DNA from: Kribbella aluminosa
Lineage (GTDB): Bacteria > Actinomycetota > Actinomycetes > Propionibacteriales > Kribbellaceae
DNA length: 64,000 nt
Direction of reading: 5' to 3'
Assembly (NCBI RefSeq): GCF_017876295.1
Contig: NZ_JAGINT010000001.1
Location: 248,001 to 312,000 of the forward strand
Under the pieces are notes generated by a model. It was not told the origin of the DNA and ran no database searches. It saw nothing but the letters and a program-made list of their open reading frames with translations. A program made the position numbers and the translations under genes. Shown here in pieces: positions 40,341 through 49,680 of the stretch (positions are counted from its first letter, which is position 1; every line of letters starts with the position of its first letter).

Positions 40341-43300
40341 TCAGTCCCGGGCCGCCGGACGCACGAACGGGAACGCGAGGGTGCTGCGGATGTTCTGGCC
40401 GGTCAGCATCATCATCACCCGGTCCACGCCGATCCCGAGGCCGCCGGACGGCGGCATCGCGTATTCCAGCGCGGACAGGAAGTCCTCGTCCAGCGACATC
40501 GCCTCGGGGTCGCCGGCGGCGGCCTTCAGCGACTGCTCGGTGAGCCGCCGGCGCTGCTCGACCGGGTCGACCAGCTCGGAGTACGCCGTACCGATCTCGG
40601 CCCCGAACGCGACCAGGTCCCAGCGCTCGGCGAGTCGCGGCTCGGAGCGGTGGGTCCGGGTCAGCGGCGACGTCTCCAGCGGGAAGTCGGTGTAGAACGT
40701 CGGCAGCAGCGTGTTCGGCTCGACGAGCTCGTCGTACAGCTCCAGCACCAGCTCGCCCGCCGTCATCTCGAACGTCGTGTGCACGCCGTGCTCCGCGCAC
40801 AGCTCGCGCAACCGCTGCACGGGCGTGTCCGGGTCGATCGGCGTACCGGCGGCCCGGCAGACCGCGTCGTGCACGGTGATCACCGGCCAGTCGCCGGAGA
40901 TGTCGATCTCCTCGCCGTCGCGCCGGACGACGGGCTTGTCGTACACCGCGGTGGCGGCCTCGATCAGCAGCTCGCGGGTCAGCTCGCGCATCACCACGTA
41001 GTCGGCGTACGGCTGGTACGCCTCGACCGAGGTGAACTCCGGGTTGTGGGTCGCGTCCGCGCCCTCGTTGCGGAAGTTCCGGTTCAGCTCGAAGATCTTG
41101 CCCATCCCGCCGACGCTGAGCCGCTTCAGGAACAGCTCGGGCGCGATCCGCAGGAACAGGTCGGTGTCGTACGCGTTGATGTGCGTGACGAACGGCCGGG
41201 CGTTCGCGCCGCCGTGCACCGCCTGCAGCATCGGCGTCTCCACCTCGACGAACCCGCGGGTCTCGAAACCGTTGCGCAGGGCCCGGACCGCGGCGCTGCG
41301 CTGCTGCATCATCCGCAGCGAGTCCGGGTTCATCACCAGGTCGATGTGCCGCTGCCGGACCCGCGCCTCGGGGTCGGTGAAGCCCTTCCGCTTGTCCGGC
41401 AACGGGTGCAGGCACTTCGCGGCCATCGCCCAGGTCGTGGCCGCGATCGACAGCTCACCGCGCCGGCTGGTGACGATCTCGCCGGTCACGCTGACGTGGT
41501 CGCCGATGTCGACGAACCGCCGCCACTGGTCGAGCGGTACGTCGCCGCAGGACTCGGTCGTGAGCATCACCTGCAGCTGCGTCAACCCGTCCTGCAACTG
41601 CGCGAACGACAGCCCGCCGTGGTCGCGCATCCGCAGCACCCGACCGGTCACCGAGACGATGTGGTCGGTGTGATGGTCCGGCGGCAGGTTCGGGTAGAGC
41701 TCCCGGACGCGTTCCAGGGTTTCGGTCCGCGGCACGCTGACCGGGTACGGGTCGATGCCCGCAGCAACGAGTTCGGCGAGCTTGGTACGCCGGATCTGCT
41801 CCTGCTCGGTGAGTTTCCGGACCGGCAGCACAGGCCGCAGCAGCTCGTCCTCCTGCTCACGGACGGCGGCGGCGAACGCCCGGCCGTCGGTGGCCATGAT
41901 CGCGTGCCGCTCGGCGGCCTCGACGCTGTCCACGCGGGTCCACGGCCGCGGTGCAGGCAGGAACCCTTCCGCCGTACCGGCAGCGAGTACGACCTGTGCG
42001 AGCGACGCGCCCCGCGAGTAACACATCAGCCGCGGTGACCAGCGGGGCAGGTACTTCTCGTTCGACTGGTACAGACTCTCCAGCTGCCAGAACCGGGATG
42101 CGCCGGTCAGCAACGCGTTCGCGAGCCGCAGTACCGGACCGGCGCCGACCCGCTCGGCGTCGCTGAAGATCTCCCGGAACATCGCGAAGTTCAGCGAGAT
42201 CCGGTGGATGCCGAGGTCGCTGCTCGCGTCGATCAGCGACGTGACCATGAACTCCATCAGGCCGTTCGCCGACTCCGGGTCGCGGCGCATCAGGTCCAGC
42301 GACACACCGCGCACACCCCACGGCACGAACGACAGCAGCCCGCGGACCACGCCCTCGGCGTCCCGCGCGATCACCATCACGCAGCGCGCGTCGGCCGGGT
42401 CGCCGAGCCGCCCGAGCGCCATCGAGAACCCGCGCTCGGTCCGCGCCCCACGCCACTTCTCGGTGAGATGGACGTACTCCGCCAGCGCTTCCGGGGACAG
42501 GTCGCCGTGCCGGACCACCTCGGCGTGGTACCCGGCCCGCTGTACCCGGGTGACCGCCTGACGCACCGGGCGCATCGTCCGGCCCTCGAGCGTGAAGTCC
42601 GCGACGTCGATGATGGCCTCGTCGCCCATCGACAACGCACGCAGTCCGGCGTCGACGTACGCCTGCGCCGCCTCCTCGCTGGCCGACAGCACCGCGGGGG
42701 ACCAGCCGTACCGCCGGGCCTCGGCGAGCCAGCGCTGGATCGCGGCCGGCCAGGCGACCGGATCGCCTAGCGGGTCGCCGCTGGCCAGGCTGACGCCGTT
42801 CACCACCCGGTACGCGATCGCGGCGTCGTTGCCCGGGGCGAACACGACCGCCTTGTCCCGGCGGGTCGCGAAGTACCCGAGAGAGTCCCGCTCACCGTGC
42901 AGCAGGAGCAGCCGGCGTACTTCGAGCTCCTCGGGCTGGGTCAGGTACCGGACGCGCTGGGCGGAGCGGAGGAAGATCCAGAACGCGACCACCAGCGAGG
43001 CCGCCGAGATGGCGCCGACGCTGAGGCCGATCCAGCCGTGGCCCTCGTGGCCGCCCATCTTGTTGCGGGACTGGCCGAGTGCGGCGATCACCGCCCAGCC
43101 GATCTTCTGCCGCTGACCGCTGAGGGTCCGCGGGAAGAGCTGCGTGAGCGTGATGCTGACCGCGATCGAGATCAGCATGCCGAACACGAGGGCGCCGATC
43201 GCGAGCCGCCGGCTACCGGGCGCGAGCCGGGCCGGGAACGCGCTGCGGATCGTCCACAGCAGGACGACGATGCCGGCCACCACGACCGCCTGCACGATGC

Positions 43301-43697
43301 CCCACTCCAGGTCCTGCACACTGGCCGGACCGAAGTCGCGGAGCAGCTCCGCGTCCGTCGGGTTCGCGAGCCGGACACTGGTGAAGGCGATGCCGGCGAC
43401 CTGGGCGAGCAGCCACAGCGCCTCGAAGACCCACAGCACCCAGAGCAGGGCGGCCCGCTTGCCGCGCAGCAGCGCGCTGCCGACGACCGCGAGGTAGACG
43501 GCGGAGAAGATCGTGTGCCCGGCCGGAATCCCGACGAAGTCGAACGCGACGTCGACGTGCTTGACCAGCCTCGGCACCCCGAAACGCAACGGGATCGCAA
43601 CAAACGACCAGACCGAGGCCACCACGACGATGCGGCCTACCCAGACCGCCGCTCGGTGCTTCCACACCGGCACTACTGCAACTTGTTCCGACCGCAC
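40341..43697 (-). CDS. lysX: Bifunctional lysylphosphatidylglycerol synthetase/lysine-tRNA ligase LysX
   Basis: An 1118-residue fusion. Residues 1-230 contain about six membrane helices. Residues 240-600 form the MprF/DUF2156 aminoacyl-phosphatidylglycerol synthase domain (GERDSLGYFATRRDKAVVFAPGNDAAIAYRVV...LDLMRRDPESANGLMEFM). Residues 640-770 form an OB-fold anticodon-binding domain (SVTGRVLRMRDHGGLSFAQLQD). Residues 790-1118 form a class II lysyl-tRNA synthetase (HIDLVMNPDSLRMM...motif 3 GLGIGVDRVMMMLTGQNIR). It charges tRNA with lysine and transfers lysine to phosphatidylglycerol, lowering surface charge and giving cationic-peptide resistance. The start at the GTG at 43697 is approximate. 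Confidence 0.93.
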   Translation of the reverse strand: MRSEQVAVVPVWKHRAAVWVGRIVVVASVWSFVAIPLRFGVPRLVKHVDVAFDFVGIPAGHTIFSAVYLAVVGSALLRGKRAALLWVLWVFEALWLLAQVAGIAFTSVRLANPTDAELLRDFGPASVQDLEWGIVQAVVVAGIVVLLWTIRSAFPARLAPGSRRLAIGALVFGMLISIAVSITLTQLFPRTLSGQRQKIGWAVIAALGQSRNKMGGHEGHGWIGLSVGAISAASLVVAFWIFLRSAQRVRYLTQPEELEVRRLLLLHGERDSLGYFATRRDKAVVFAPGNDAAIAYRVVNGVSLASGDPLGDPVAWPAAIQRWLAEARRYGWSPAVLSASEEAAQAYVDAGLRALSMGDEAIIDVADFTLEGRTMRPVRQAVTRVQRAGYHAEVVRHGDLSPEALAEYVHLTEKWRGARTERGFSMALGRLGDPADARCVMVIARDAEGVVRGLLSFVPWGVRGVSLDLMRRDPESANGLMEFMVTSLIDASSDLGIHRISLNFAMFREIFSDAERVGAGPVLRLANALLTGASRFWQLESLYQSNEKYLPRWSPRLMCYSRGASLAQVVLAAGTAEGFLPAPRPWTRVDSVEAAERHAIMATDGRAFAAAVREQEDELLRPVLPVRKLTEQEQIRRTKLAELVAAGIDPYPVSVPRTETLERVRELYPNLPPDHHTDHIVSVTGRVLRMRDHGGLSFAQLQDGLTQLQVMLTTESCGDVPLDQWRRFVDIGDHVSVTGEIVTSRRGELSIAATTWAMAAKCLHPLPDKRKGFTDPEARVRQRHIDLVMNPDSLRMMQQRSAAVRALRNGFETRGFVEVETPMLQAVHGGANARPFVTHINAYDTDLFLRIAPELFLKRLSVGGMGKIFELNRNFRNEGADATHNPEFTSVEAYQPYADYVVMRELTRELLIEAATAVYDKPVVRRDGEEIDISGDWPVITVHDAVCRAAGTPIDPDTPVQRLRELCAEHGVHTTFEMTAGELVLELYDELVEPNTLLPTFYTDFPLETSPLTRTHRSEPRLAERWDLVAFGAEIGTAYSELVDPVEQRRRLTEQSLKAAAGDPEAMSLDEDFLSALEYAMPPSGGLGIGVDRVMMMLTGQNIRSTLAFPFVRPAARD

Positions 43698-43723
43698 CAG
43701 CCGATCATCCCATTAGTTTGCCG

Positions 43724-43788
43724 AGACTTTGGTCGAGCTAGCACTACCTCGACAGTACACCTGACGCCACAGCCAAGACTTTGGTTGA
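43724..43788. repeat. 13-bp direct repeat in the lysX divergent promoter region
   Basis: AGACTTTGGTCGA (43724-43736) and AGACTTTGGTTGA (43776-43788) are 52 bp apart in the 108-bp gap between lysX and the DUF998 gene. TTGACATG follows the second copy and recurs near the start codon. These are candidate regulator or promoter elements. Confidence 0.4.
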
Positions 43789-43805
43789 CATGCCACGGTG
43801 TTGAC

Positions 43806-44558
43806 ATGGTTGATGTGCCCTACCGCCTGCTCCGCACTGTGATGTTCGCCGCCGCCGTCCTGTACTGCAGTCTGCTGCTGGAAGCGGCTGCCGGGTTCCC
43901 GCTGGACGTCCACCACTCGTTCCTGAGTGAGCTGGGCGCATTGGACCAATCGACGAGTCACGTCGCCCGGGCGATGGATCTGACCACGGGCGTGTTGCTG
44001 CTGGTCGGAGTACTGCTGGCACGTTCTGCGGCGCGTGGCCGGCGGGAGCTGACTGGTCTGCTGGTCAGTACGGCGGCGTTCGCGCTGGGGACGTTGTTCG
44101 ACGCGCTGTCGCCGATGGACTGTGCGCCGTCGGCGAGTGAGGTCTGCGGGGCGACCGAGGCGGACGGGCAGACCGGTGTGGGTCTGGTGCTGCACGAGGT
44201 GACGTCCACGATCGCAGGTCTTGGCAGCATCGCCATGGGCGTCTATGCGGTGCTCGCACTCCGGAAGGCCGGCTGGGGTGGCGCCCGGGCGCGAGCGGTC
44301 GCCGTACTGGCTGCTGGTGTTGCTGTGACGCAGGCCTGGCTCGGTCTGCAGACCGGGAGCGACGTACTTACCGGTGACGACCTGGACGCGCCAGGCATCC
44401 TGCAGCGGGTGTCGGTGCTCCTCGTTTGCTTGATGCTGGGGTCGTTGTTACCAGCTCTGAGGCAGGCTTATCTCGATGAGCATGACGTGGATCGTGGTGC
44501 CCGGCTTGGCCGAAGCCCCGGAGGAGTTCGGGCGGGTAGTCGAGCTGCTGCCCGGTGA
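43806..44558 (+). CDS. DUF998 integral membrane protein
   Basis: A 250-residue protein with about six membrane helices (FAAAVLYCSLLLEAAAGFPL; TTGVLLLVGVLLARSAA; GLLVSTAAFALGTLFDALSPMDC; VTSTIAGLGSIAMGVYAVLAL), the DUF998 pattern, of unknown function. FPLDVHHSFLSELGA and the extracytoplasmic SPMDCAPS loop are typical. It is divergent from lysX, and its last 83 bp overlap the next gene in another frame, so its hydrophilic C-terminal tail (EHDVDRGARLGRSPGGV...) may be only weakly constrained. Confidence 0.75.
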   Translation: MVDVPYRLLRTVMFAAAVLYCSLLLEAAAGFPLDVHHSFLSELGALDQSTSHVARAMDLTTGVLLLVGVLLARSAARGRRELTGLLVSTAAFALGTLFDALSPMDCAPSASEVCGATEADGQTGVGLVLHEVTSTIAGLGSIAMGVYAVLALRKAGWGGARARAVAVLAAGVAVTQAWLGLQTGSDVLTGDDLDAPGILQRVSVLLVCLMLGSLLPALRQAYLDEHDVDRGARLGRSPGGVRAGSRAAAR

Positions 44559-45228
44559 GGACCTCCGGGTGGTCGACCCGTGGCGTACGCCGATCACGTC
44601 GGACGTGGACGCGCTGCGGGCAGCGGCCTGCGTACCGCCAGGGGTGCCGGTCGGGCTGATCGGGCACTCGATCGGCGGGCTCGCCGTACTGCGGTGGGCG
44701 TTGACGCGCCCGGGTGAGGTCTCCCAGCTGGTACTGGTCGACAGCAGCCTCCCGTCGGAGACCGGGTGGCAGCCGTTCCACCCGGGACAGCGCGGTGATC
44801 AGGCGACCCGCTCGGTAGTGCGGTTCCTGGGGCAGGTCGGCGTACCGCAGGTGGTCGGTCCCGTAGTACGGCGACTGAGCGTCAAGCTCGGCAGCACGTC
44901 GAACCAGGACCCGTTGTCGAAGGCGACCGCCAAGGAGCGGTACGGCGGCCAGGAGTCGTGGCTGCTGTTCTGGGACGAGCTGGCCGGCAGCTGGGAACTG
45001 GCCGCCGAGGTGGCCGAGCTGGTGGCTGCGCCGATCGACGGGATCCCTCCGACCACACTGCTGGTAGCCACCGGCGGTATGGCGCGCTTCACCGCCAAGA
45101 GCTGGCTGGCAGGCCAGCAGAAACTCGCCGCCGCCCTCGGCGCATCCCTCGAAGTCCTCCCCGACTCCGAACACCTGGTCCACCTGGACCGCCCGGACGC
45201 CATCGCCGCCGCAGTCCGGCAGCAGTAG
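44476..45228 (+). CDS. Alpha/beta hydrolase
   Basis: A 250-residue alpha/beta-hydrolase-fold protein. The nucleophile elbow is GHSIGG (about 57-62), the acid is probably in the LLVATGG strand region, and the catalytic His is in DSEHLVHLDRPDAI near the C-terminus. No signal peptide is present, so it is cytosolic. The substrate is unknown. The long 83-bp overlap with DUF998 suggests co-transcription. It ends 9 bp from the convergent ROK gene. Confidence 0.82.
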   Translation: MSMTWIVVPGLAEAPEEFGRVVELLPGEDLRVVDPWRTPITSDVDALRAAACVPPGVPVGLIGHSIGGLAVLRWALTRPGEVSQLVLVDSSLPSETGWQPFHPGQRGDQATRSVVRFLGQVGVPQVVGPVVRRLSVKLGSTSNQDPLSKATAKERYGGQESWLLFWDELAGSWELAAEVAELVAAPIDGIPPTTLLVATGGMARFTAKSWLAGQQKLAAALGASLEVLPDSEHLVHLDRPDAIAAAVRQQ

Positions 45229-45237
45229 AAGCCGGTC

Positions 45238-46467
45238 CTAGGTAGTGCTGGTCATCGCCGGTGTCGGGAGCTTGCGCTGCCACACCTCGTCCAGCGCCAT
45301 TCGCATCGCGCCCGTGACCACCGCGTCCTCGGCCAGAGCGGACAGCTCCAGCTTCGGGTGGTTGAGAGTCAGCAGCCGGAGCTGGTCCGAGATCGCGTCC
45401 AGCAGTACGGCGCCGGCGCGGGCGACACCGCCGCCGATGACGACCGCGGTCGGGTCCAGGACGAGTACGGACGGAGCCAGTGCCCGCGCGAACGTCCGAG
45501 CCACCTGCTGTACGACGGACTGCGCGACCGGGTCCCGCTCCGCCGCCGCGGCGAACACGTCCGCGGTGTCCAGTTGCTCGCCGCCCAGCTCGGCCAGCCG
45601 CGACGTCGGGTTGTCCAGCGCCGCCTGACGTCCGAGCGCCGCGATCGCCTCCGAGCCGACCGCACGCTCCAGCGGCCCGCGGCTGTCCTCCGGGTTGATC
45701 ACGTCGTCGGCGTCGGTGGCGATGAAGCCGATCTCACCGGCCGCCCCGGTCCCGCGGTGCAGCCGCCCGTCGATGACGATGCCCGCGCCCAGCCGCTCAC
45801 CCCACTGGACCGCCAGCAGCGTCCCGGTTCCACCGCGGGCGGCGGCGATCGCCAGGGCGGCCAGGTTCGCGTCGTTGTCCAGCATTACCGGGCAGTCGAG
45901 CAGACCGCGCAGGTGCTTGATCAGGTCGACGGCCGACCATCCCGGCACGCTCGGGACCAGCTGGACGCGGCCGGTGTGCTCGTCGACGATGCCGGGGCTC
46001 GCGGCGACCACGGCGGCGACGTCCTCGGCTGGAACCTCGGCCTCGGCCAGGGCCTCGTTGATAACCTCGCCGATCACGCCGAGCAGCTCCTGAGCGCTCC
46101 AGCCCGGCCCAGAGCGCCGTACCAGCGAGAGCTTCCGACCGGCCAGGTCGGAGACGCCGACGGTCACCCGGTGCGGGCCGACGTCCAGCCCGAGCACCGG
46201 CGCTGCGCGGCCGCGCAGTGAGACCCGGATGGCCGGGCGGCCCAGCGAGCGGTCCGCCGAGTCGGGCCCGTGCTGCTGCAGCCAGCCGGCGTCGAGCAGC
46301 TCGTCGACCGCCTGGGCGACGGTCGGCCGGGCCAGCCCGGTGCGCTCGACCAGCTCGGCGACGCGCAGCGGTGCGGGCGCGGACCGGCGGACCGCGTCCA
46401 GGACCGAGGCCACGTTGATCCGCCGCAGCATCGTCGTACCGCCGCCGCCGACCGTTCCTTTGCTCAT
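45238..46467 (-). CDS. ROK family transcriptional regulator
   Basis: A 409-residue protein with an N-terminal winged helix (LRRINVASVLDAVRRSAPAPLRVAELVERTGLARPTVAQAVDELLDAGWL, about 14-63) and a sugar-kinase-like ROK domain (VLGLDVGPHRVTVGVSDLAG; VMLDNDANLAALA; GAGIVIDGRLHRGTGAAGEIG). The classic CxCGxxGCxE zinc motif is missing; the equivalent region reads IATDADDVINPEDSRG, as in regulatory ROK proteins that no longer bind zinc there. ROK repressors sense sugars. No sugar genes adjoin it. The start at 46467 follows AAGGGG at a 6-nt spacing. Confidence 0.85.
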   Translation of the reverse strand: MSKGTVGGGGTTMLRRINVASVLDAVRRSAPAPLRVAELVERTGLARPTVAQAVDELLDAGWLQQHGPDSADRSLGRPAIRVSLRGRAAPVLGLDVGPHRVTVGVSDLAGRKLSLVRRSGPGWSAQELLGVIGEVINEALAEAEVPAEDVAAVVAASPGIVDEHTGRVQLVPSVPGWSAVDLIKHLRGLLDCPVMLDNDANLAALAIAAARGGTGTLLAVQWGERLGAGIVIDGRLHRGTGAAGEIGFIATDADDVINPEDSRGPLERAVGSEAIAALGRQAALDNPTSRLAELGGEQLDTADVFAAAAERDPVAQSVVQQVARTFARALAPSVLVLDPTAVVIGGGVARAGAVLLDAISDQLRLLTLNHPKLELSALAEDAVVTGAMRMALDEVWQRKLPTPAMTSTT

Positions 46468-46493
46468 GTCCGACCCCTTGCCTGCCACCCGCT

Positions 46494-46524
46494 CAGTATA
46501 GAGAGCGAGCGTTCGTAAATACTG
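46494..46524. promoter_or_regulatory. Candidate ROK operator
   Basis: CAGTAT (46494-46499) and ATACTG (46519-46524) are inverted copies 19 nt apart, in an AT-richer patch about 30 bp upstream of the ROK start. This fits autoregulation. Confidence 0.4.
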
Positions 46525-46640
46525 TCCGTTCTGCGCGCCGACTGGCGGATGCCGGTGCGTGCGTCGACAACTATCACTCCGGGAGGGCCGGATGCTCCAG
46601 TACACGCACCCTGCCCGAAATCAGCACTGCTCGGCACCGA

Positions 46641-49565
46641 TCAGTCCTGCAGAACGGTCCGGGCGAAACTGCTCAGTGCCTCCCGGTCCGGTTGCTGGGT
46701 CTTGGTCATCAGACTGGCCACGTGCTTCTCCACCGTCCGCGGTGAGATGTGCAGCCGGGACGCGATCGACTTGTTCCCGATCCGGTCCACCAGCAGCCGG
46801 CAGACCTCGTACTCCCGGGTGGTGATCCCGAGCTGCCGCAGGTACGCCGGAACCTGCTCCGACCCGGTCCGCCGCTGGGACACGGTCGCGCCGAGCTGCC
46901 GCATCAGCCCGCGGCACGCACTCGCCACCGCCGGAATGCCCGCGGTGTGGAAGTAGTCCTCGGCCAGCCGCAACCACGCGACCGGTTCACCCCAGCCGTC
47001 CGCGGCGGCCGGCTCGGCCACCATCCGCAGCCCGAGGTGCCGCGCCAGGGGGAACAGCGACGCGGTCTCCATCGCCTCCAGCACCTTGGCGTTGGCCGCT
47101 TCGACCTGACCGTCCCGGCCGAGCAGTACGGCGTGCGCCAGCTGGACGAACTGCTTGTTCCACCGCATCCCGCTCGCCGCGGTCGCGGTGACCGCCTCGA
47201 AGTGCGCCCAGCCGTTGCGCCCGGACAGTACGCCGAGCAGCAGGCCCAGCCCGTTCTTGCCGGAGAGGTGGAACGTGGTCGGGTTCTGCGCGTCGTACGC
47301 GAGCGCCTGCGCCAGCTCGGAGTCGGCGAGTTCGCGGTTCTCCTCCAGAAGCGCACAGAACGTCCGGGCCAGGCCGTAGGAGTACGGCAGCTCGTACGAC
47401 GCGCGCTCGCCGCCCCAGTTCGCGATCTCGGCCAGCGTCGCCTCCATCGCGGACCGATGGCCCTGATGCGCCTCCAGGATCGCCTTGGTGGCCAGGAAGA
47501 ACGTTGCCGATCGACCCAGCCGCAGCCGCCGGGTGACCTCGACACACTCGCCGATGATCTCGGCGGCGCGGGCGTACCCGGACCGCAGGATCAGCTGCTG
47601 GCCGAGCAAGCCGTCCACGTCGTACACCAGCGTGATGGCGCCGATCCGAAGCGCCTGCTGCCTGGACCGCTCCAACTCGCCGATACTGCCGTCGGCGAGG
47701 TTGACACTGACCGACTGGAGGATGTGCGAGACGACTCGCTGGAGCGTCATCCCGTGGTCCTCGGCGATCTGCCGGGCGCGCTGGAAGTAGTCGATCGACC
47801 GGTCGAGGTCGTGCTCGCGGGCCAGGATGCCCAGCAGTTGCAGGGCTTCGCAGGCTACGTCGGGCAGGTCGGCGCGTTCGGCCGCCGCGGCGGCGCGGGT
47901 GGCGAGCTCGGTCGCAGCCTGCAGCCGGCCGGGGCTCGTCCGGGCGAACTCGAGGTTGGCGGCGACCACGTCGATCGGCGCGAGGTCGGCGTCGCCGGCG
48001 TCGCTGCCGAGCTGCGACCGGGCGGTCGCGACATTTGCCAGCGCGGCCGCCCAGCGGCCGGCGACCATCTCCGCGTTCGCGAGCTGGACGTGCAGCGCGG
48101 CGACCTTGCGGCTGTCGAGATTGCGGTCAGCCAGTTCGTCGACGGTCGCGGCGTGCACGGCCAACTGCTCGAAGCCTCCGGTCGCGCTGAGCGCGAGCAG
48201 CAGCGCGCCGAGGATATCGGCCCGATGAGCGATGTCGGGATCGGCCGCGAGCAAGGTGTTCGCCCGGTCGAGCAGCTTGACCGCCGAGCCGGTCGATCCG
48301 TCGTCGAACGACCGCCGCCCGGCCAGCGCGAACAACCGGCCCGCGCGGACGGCGTCGCCGCCGGTCTCGGCGAGCTCGGCGACCATCGGGCACCACTCGC
48401 CGGGCAGCCCCGGATGCAGTTCCTCGACCGCGTCCGCGCAGCGCCGGGCCAAGGTGGCGCGTTCGGTCGGGGTCAGGCCGGCGAGCAGCGATTCGGCGGT
48501 CAATGGATGCCGGAACGCGTACCAGTCCGGCGCCGGCTCGTCCGGACCGACCAGCTGCGCGGCGACGCCGGCCCGAAGGGTTGCCAGCAGCAAGCGTTCG
48601 TCCGTACCCGTCGCCTCGCGGACAACGCTCAACGGGAACCGATGCCCGATCACAGCCGCCAGCACGAGGATGTCCCGCGACTGCGGCCCGAGCTGTGCGG
48701 TTCGGCCGCTGATACTGCGGACCACCGCGGGCGGGACGTTCGTCTGCAGGTCGTCGACCACCTGCACGCTGCCGTCCGGCCCGGGCACCAACTGTCCGCT
48801 GCGGTTCGCCTCCTGCAGCAGTTCCTCAACGATGAAAGGGATTCCGGCGCTGTCACTCCACAGCTGGTCCGCCAGCTGTTCCGGCACACCGTCGACCGGA
48901 ACCTCCAGACAACCGGCGGCGAGTTCGGCGACCTCTCCGCGCTGCAGCGGTTGCAGCTCGACCAGTTCGGCAGTACCGCGCTGCGCCGACAGCCGTGCCA
49001 GTTCGTATGCGGCGCACGTCTCCGACCGCAGAGTCGCCACGAGTGCGATCGGCTGGTCCTCCAGGTTGTCGAGCAGGTACTCGATCACGGCCAGCGTCTC
49101 CGGGTCGGAGCCGTGCAGGTCCTCGAGCACCAGCAGACAGCCGCGGTCCCGGCCCACCAGGGCAAGGAGACGCAGTACTGCCTCTCCGAGTACGACCGGT
49201 GACGCAGCGGTGTCGTGCGCGGTCCCGTCGTCCCAGTCCGGGACCAGTCGGCCGAGCACCTGCCGGTACGGGCCGAGGCCTTCTGTCGTAGGCATCTCGC
49301 CACGCCGGATCAGCGAGAGCAGCGCCTCGGTGAACGGGCGGAAGGCAACCATCGTGCCGATCGCCCCGACCCGTCCGCGCAGCATCGCCATACCGGTGTC
49401 GAGAGCCTGGGTGGTGGCCGTCGCGGCCAGCCGGCTCTTGCCGATCCCGGGCTCGCCTACCAGGAAGATCGCACCCCCATGACCGCTGCGGGCTCCGGCC
49501 AGCAGGCGGTGAAGGCTCTCGATCTCCCGGTCCCTGCCGACCACCGTAGGCGAGCGGGTCTGCAT
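46641..49565 (-). CDS. LuxR family large ATP-binding regulator (LAL)
   Basis: A 974-residue regulator with an N-terminal AAA ATPase domain (Walker A GEPGIGKSR, about 37-45; Walker B LLVLEDLHGSD), a long TPR-like helical middle, and a C-terminal LuxR helix-turn-helix (GITTREYEVCRLLVDRIGNKSIASRLHISPRTVEKHVASLM, about 905-950). LAL proteins commonly activate secondary-metabolite genes. It lies beyond the terminator that ends the lanM-peptide unit on the same strand, so it is the likely pathway regulator with its own promoter. The ATG at 49565 is preferred over a TTG nine bases upstream. Confidence 0.88.
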   Translation of the reverse strand: MQTRSPTVVGRDREIESLHRLLAGARSGHGGAIFLVGEPGIGKSRLAATATTQALDTGMAMLRGRVGAIGTMVAFRPFTEALLSLIRRGEMPTTEGLGPYRQVLGRLVPDWDDGTAHDTAASPVVLGEAVLRLLALVGRDRGCLLVLEDLHGSDPETLAVIEYLLDNLEDQPIALVATLRSETCAAYELARLSAQRGTAELVELQPLQRGEVAELAAGCLEVPVDGVPEQLADQLWSDSAGIPFIVEELLQEANRSGQLVPGPDGSVQVVDDLQTNVPPAVVRSISGRTAQLGPQSRDILVLAAVIGHRFPLSVVREATGTDERLLLATLRAGVAAQLVGPDEPAPDWYAFRHPLTAESLLAGLTPTERATLARRCADAVEELHPGLPGEWCPMVAELAETGGDAVRAGRLFALAGRRSFDDGSTGSAVKLLDRANTLLAADPDIAHRADILGALLLALSATGGFEQLAVHAATVDELADRNLDSRKVAALHVQLANAEMVAGRWAAALANVATARSQLGSDAGDADLAPIDVVAANLEFARTSPGRLQAATELATRAAAAAERADLPDVACEALQLLGILAREHDLDRSIDYFQRARQIAEDHGMTLQRVVSHILQSVSVNLADGSIGELERSRQQALRIGAITLVYDVDGLLGQQLILRSGYARAAEIIGECVEVTRRLRLGRSATFFLATKAILEAHQGHRSAMEATLAEIANWGGERASYELPYSYGLARTFCALLEENRELADSELAQALAYDAQNPTTFHLSGKNGLGLLLGVLSGRNGWAHFEAVTATAASGMRWNKQFVQLAHAVLLGRDGQVEAANAKVLEAMETASLFPLARHLGLRMVAEPAAADGWGEPVAWLRLAEDYFHTAGIPAVASACRGLMRQLGATVSQRRTGSEQVPAYLRQLGITTREYEVCRLLVDRIGNKSIASRLHISPRTVEKHVASLMTKTQQPDREALSSFARTVLQD

Positions 49566-49613
49566 GGTTGCCAACTGTAACGACTGATGGTTGTCAGTGC
49601 AGACAGTCGACCG

Positions 49614-49642
49614 GTGGCCGGCCGCTCCGGGCGGCCGGCCAC
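49614..49642 (-). terminator. Strong GC-rich terminator after the lanM-peptide unit
   Basis: GTGGCCGGCCG (49614-49624) and CGGCCGGCCAC (49632-49642) form a perfect 11-bp stem with a 7-nt loop, 38 bp beyond the stop of the small peptide gene and upstream of the LAL gene. Confidence 0.7.
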
Positions 49643-49680
49643 TCCGTCAAACGTGCGCTGGTGTCCGCGGGTGGTTCACC

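Noticed and set aside
40320..42038. Long plus-strand open frame of 572 codons opposite lysX
   Set aside because: Its composition is that of the complement of a high-GC gene (Arg/Gly/Val/Asp-rich) without any recognisable domain; lysX on the other strand explains the bias.
46749..49202. 817-codon plus-strand open frame opposite the LAL regulator
   Set aside because: It is an antisense shadow; the minus-strand reading has Walker and LuxR motifs.
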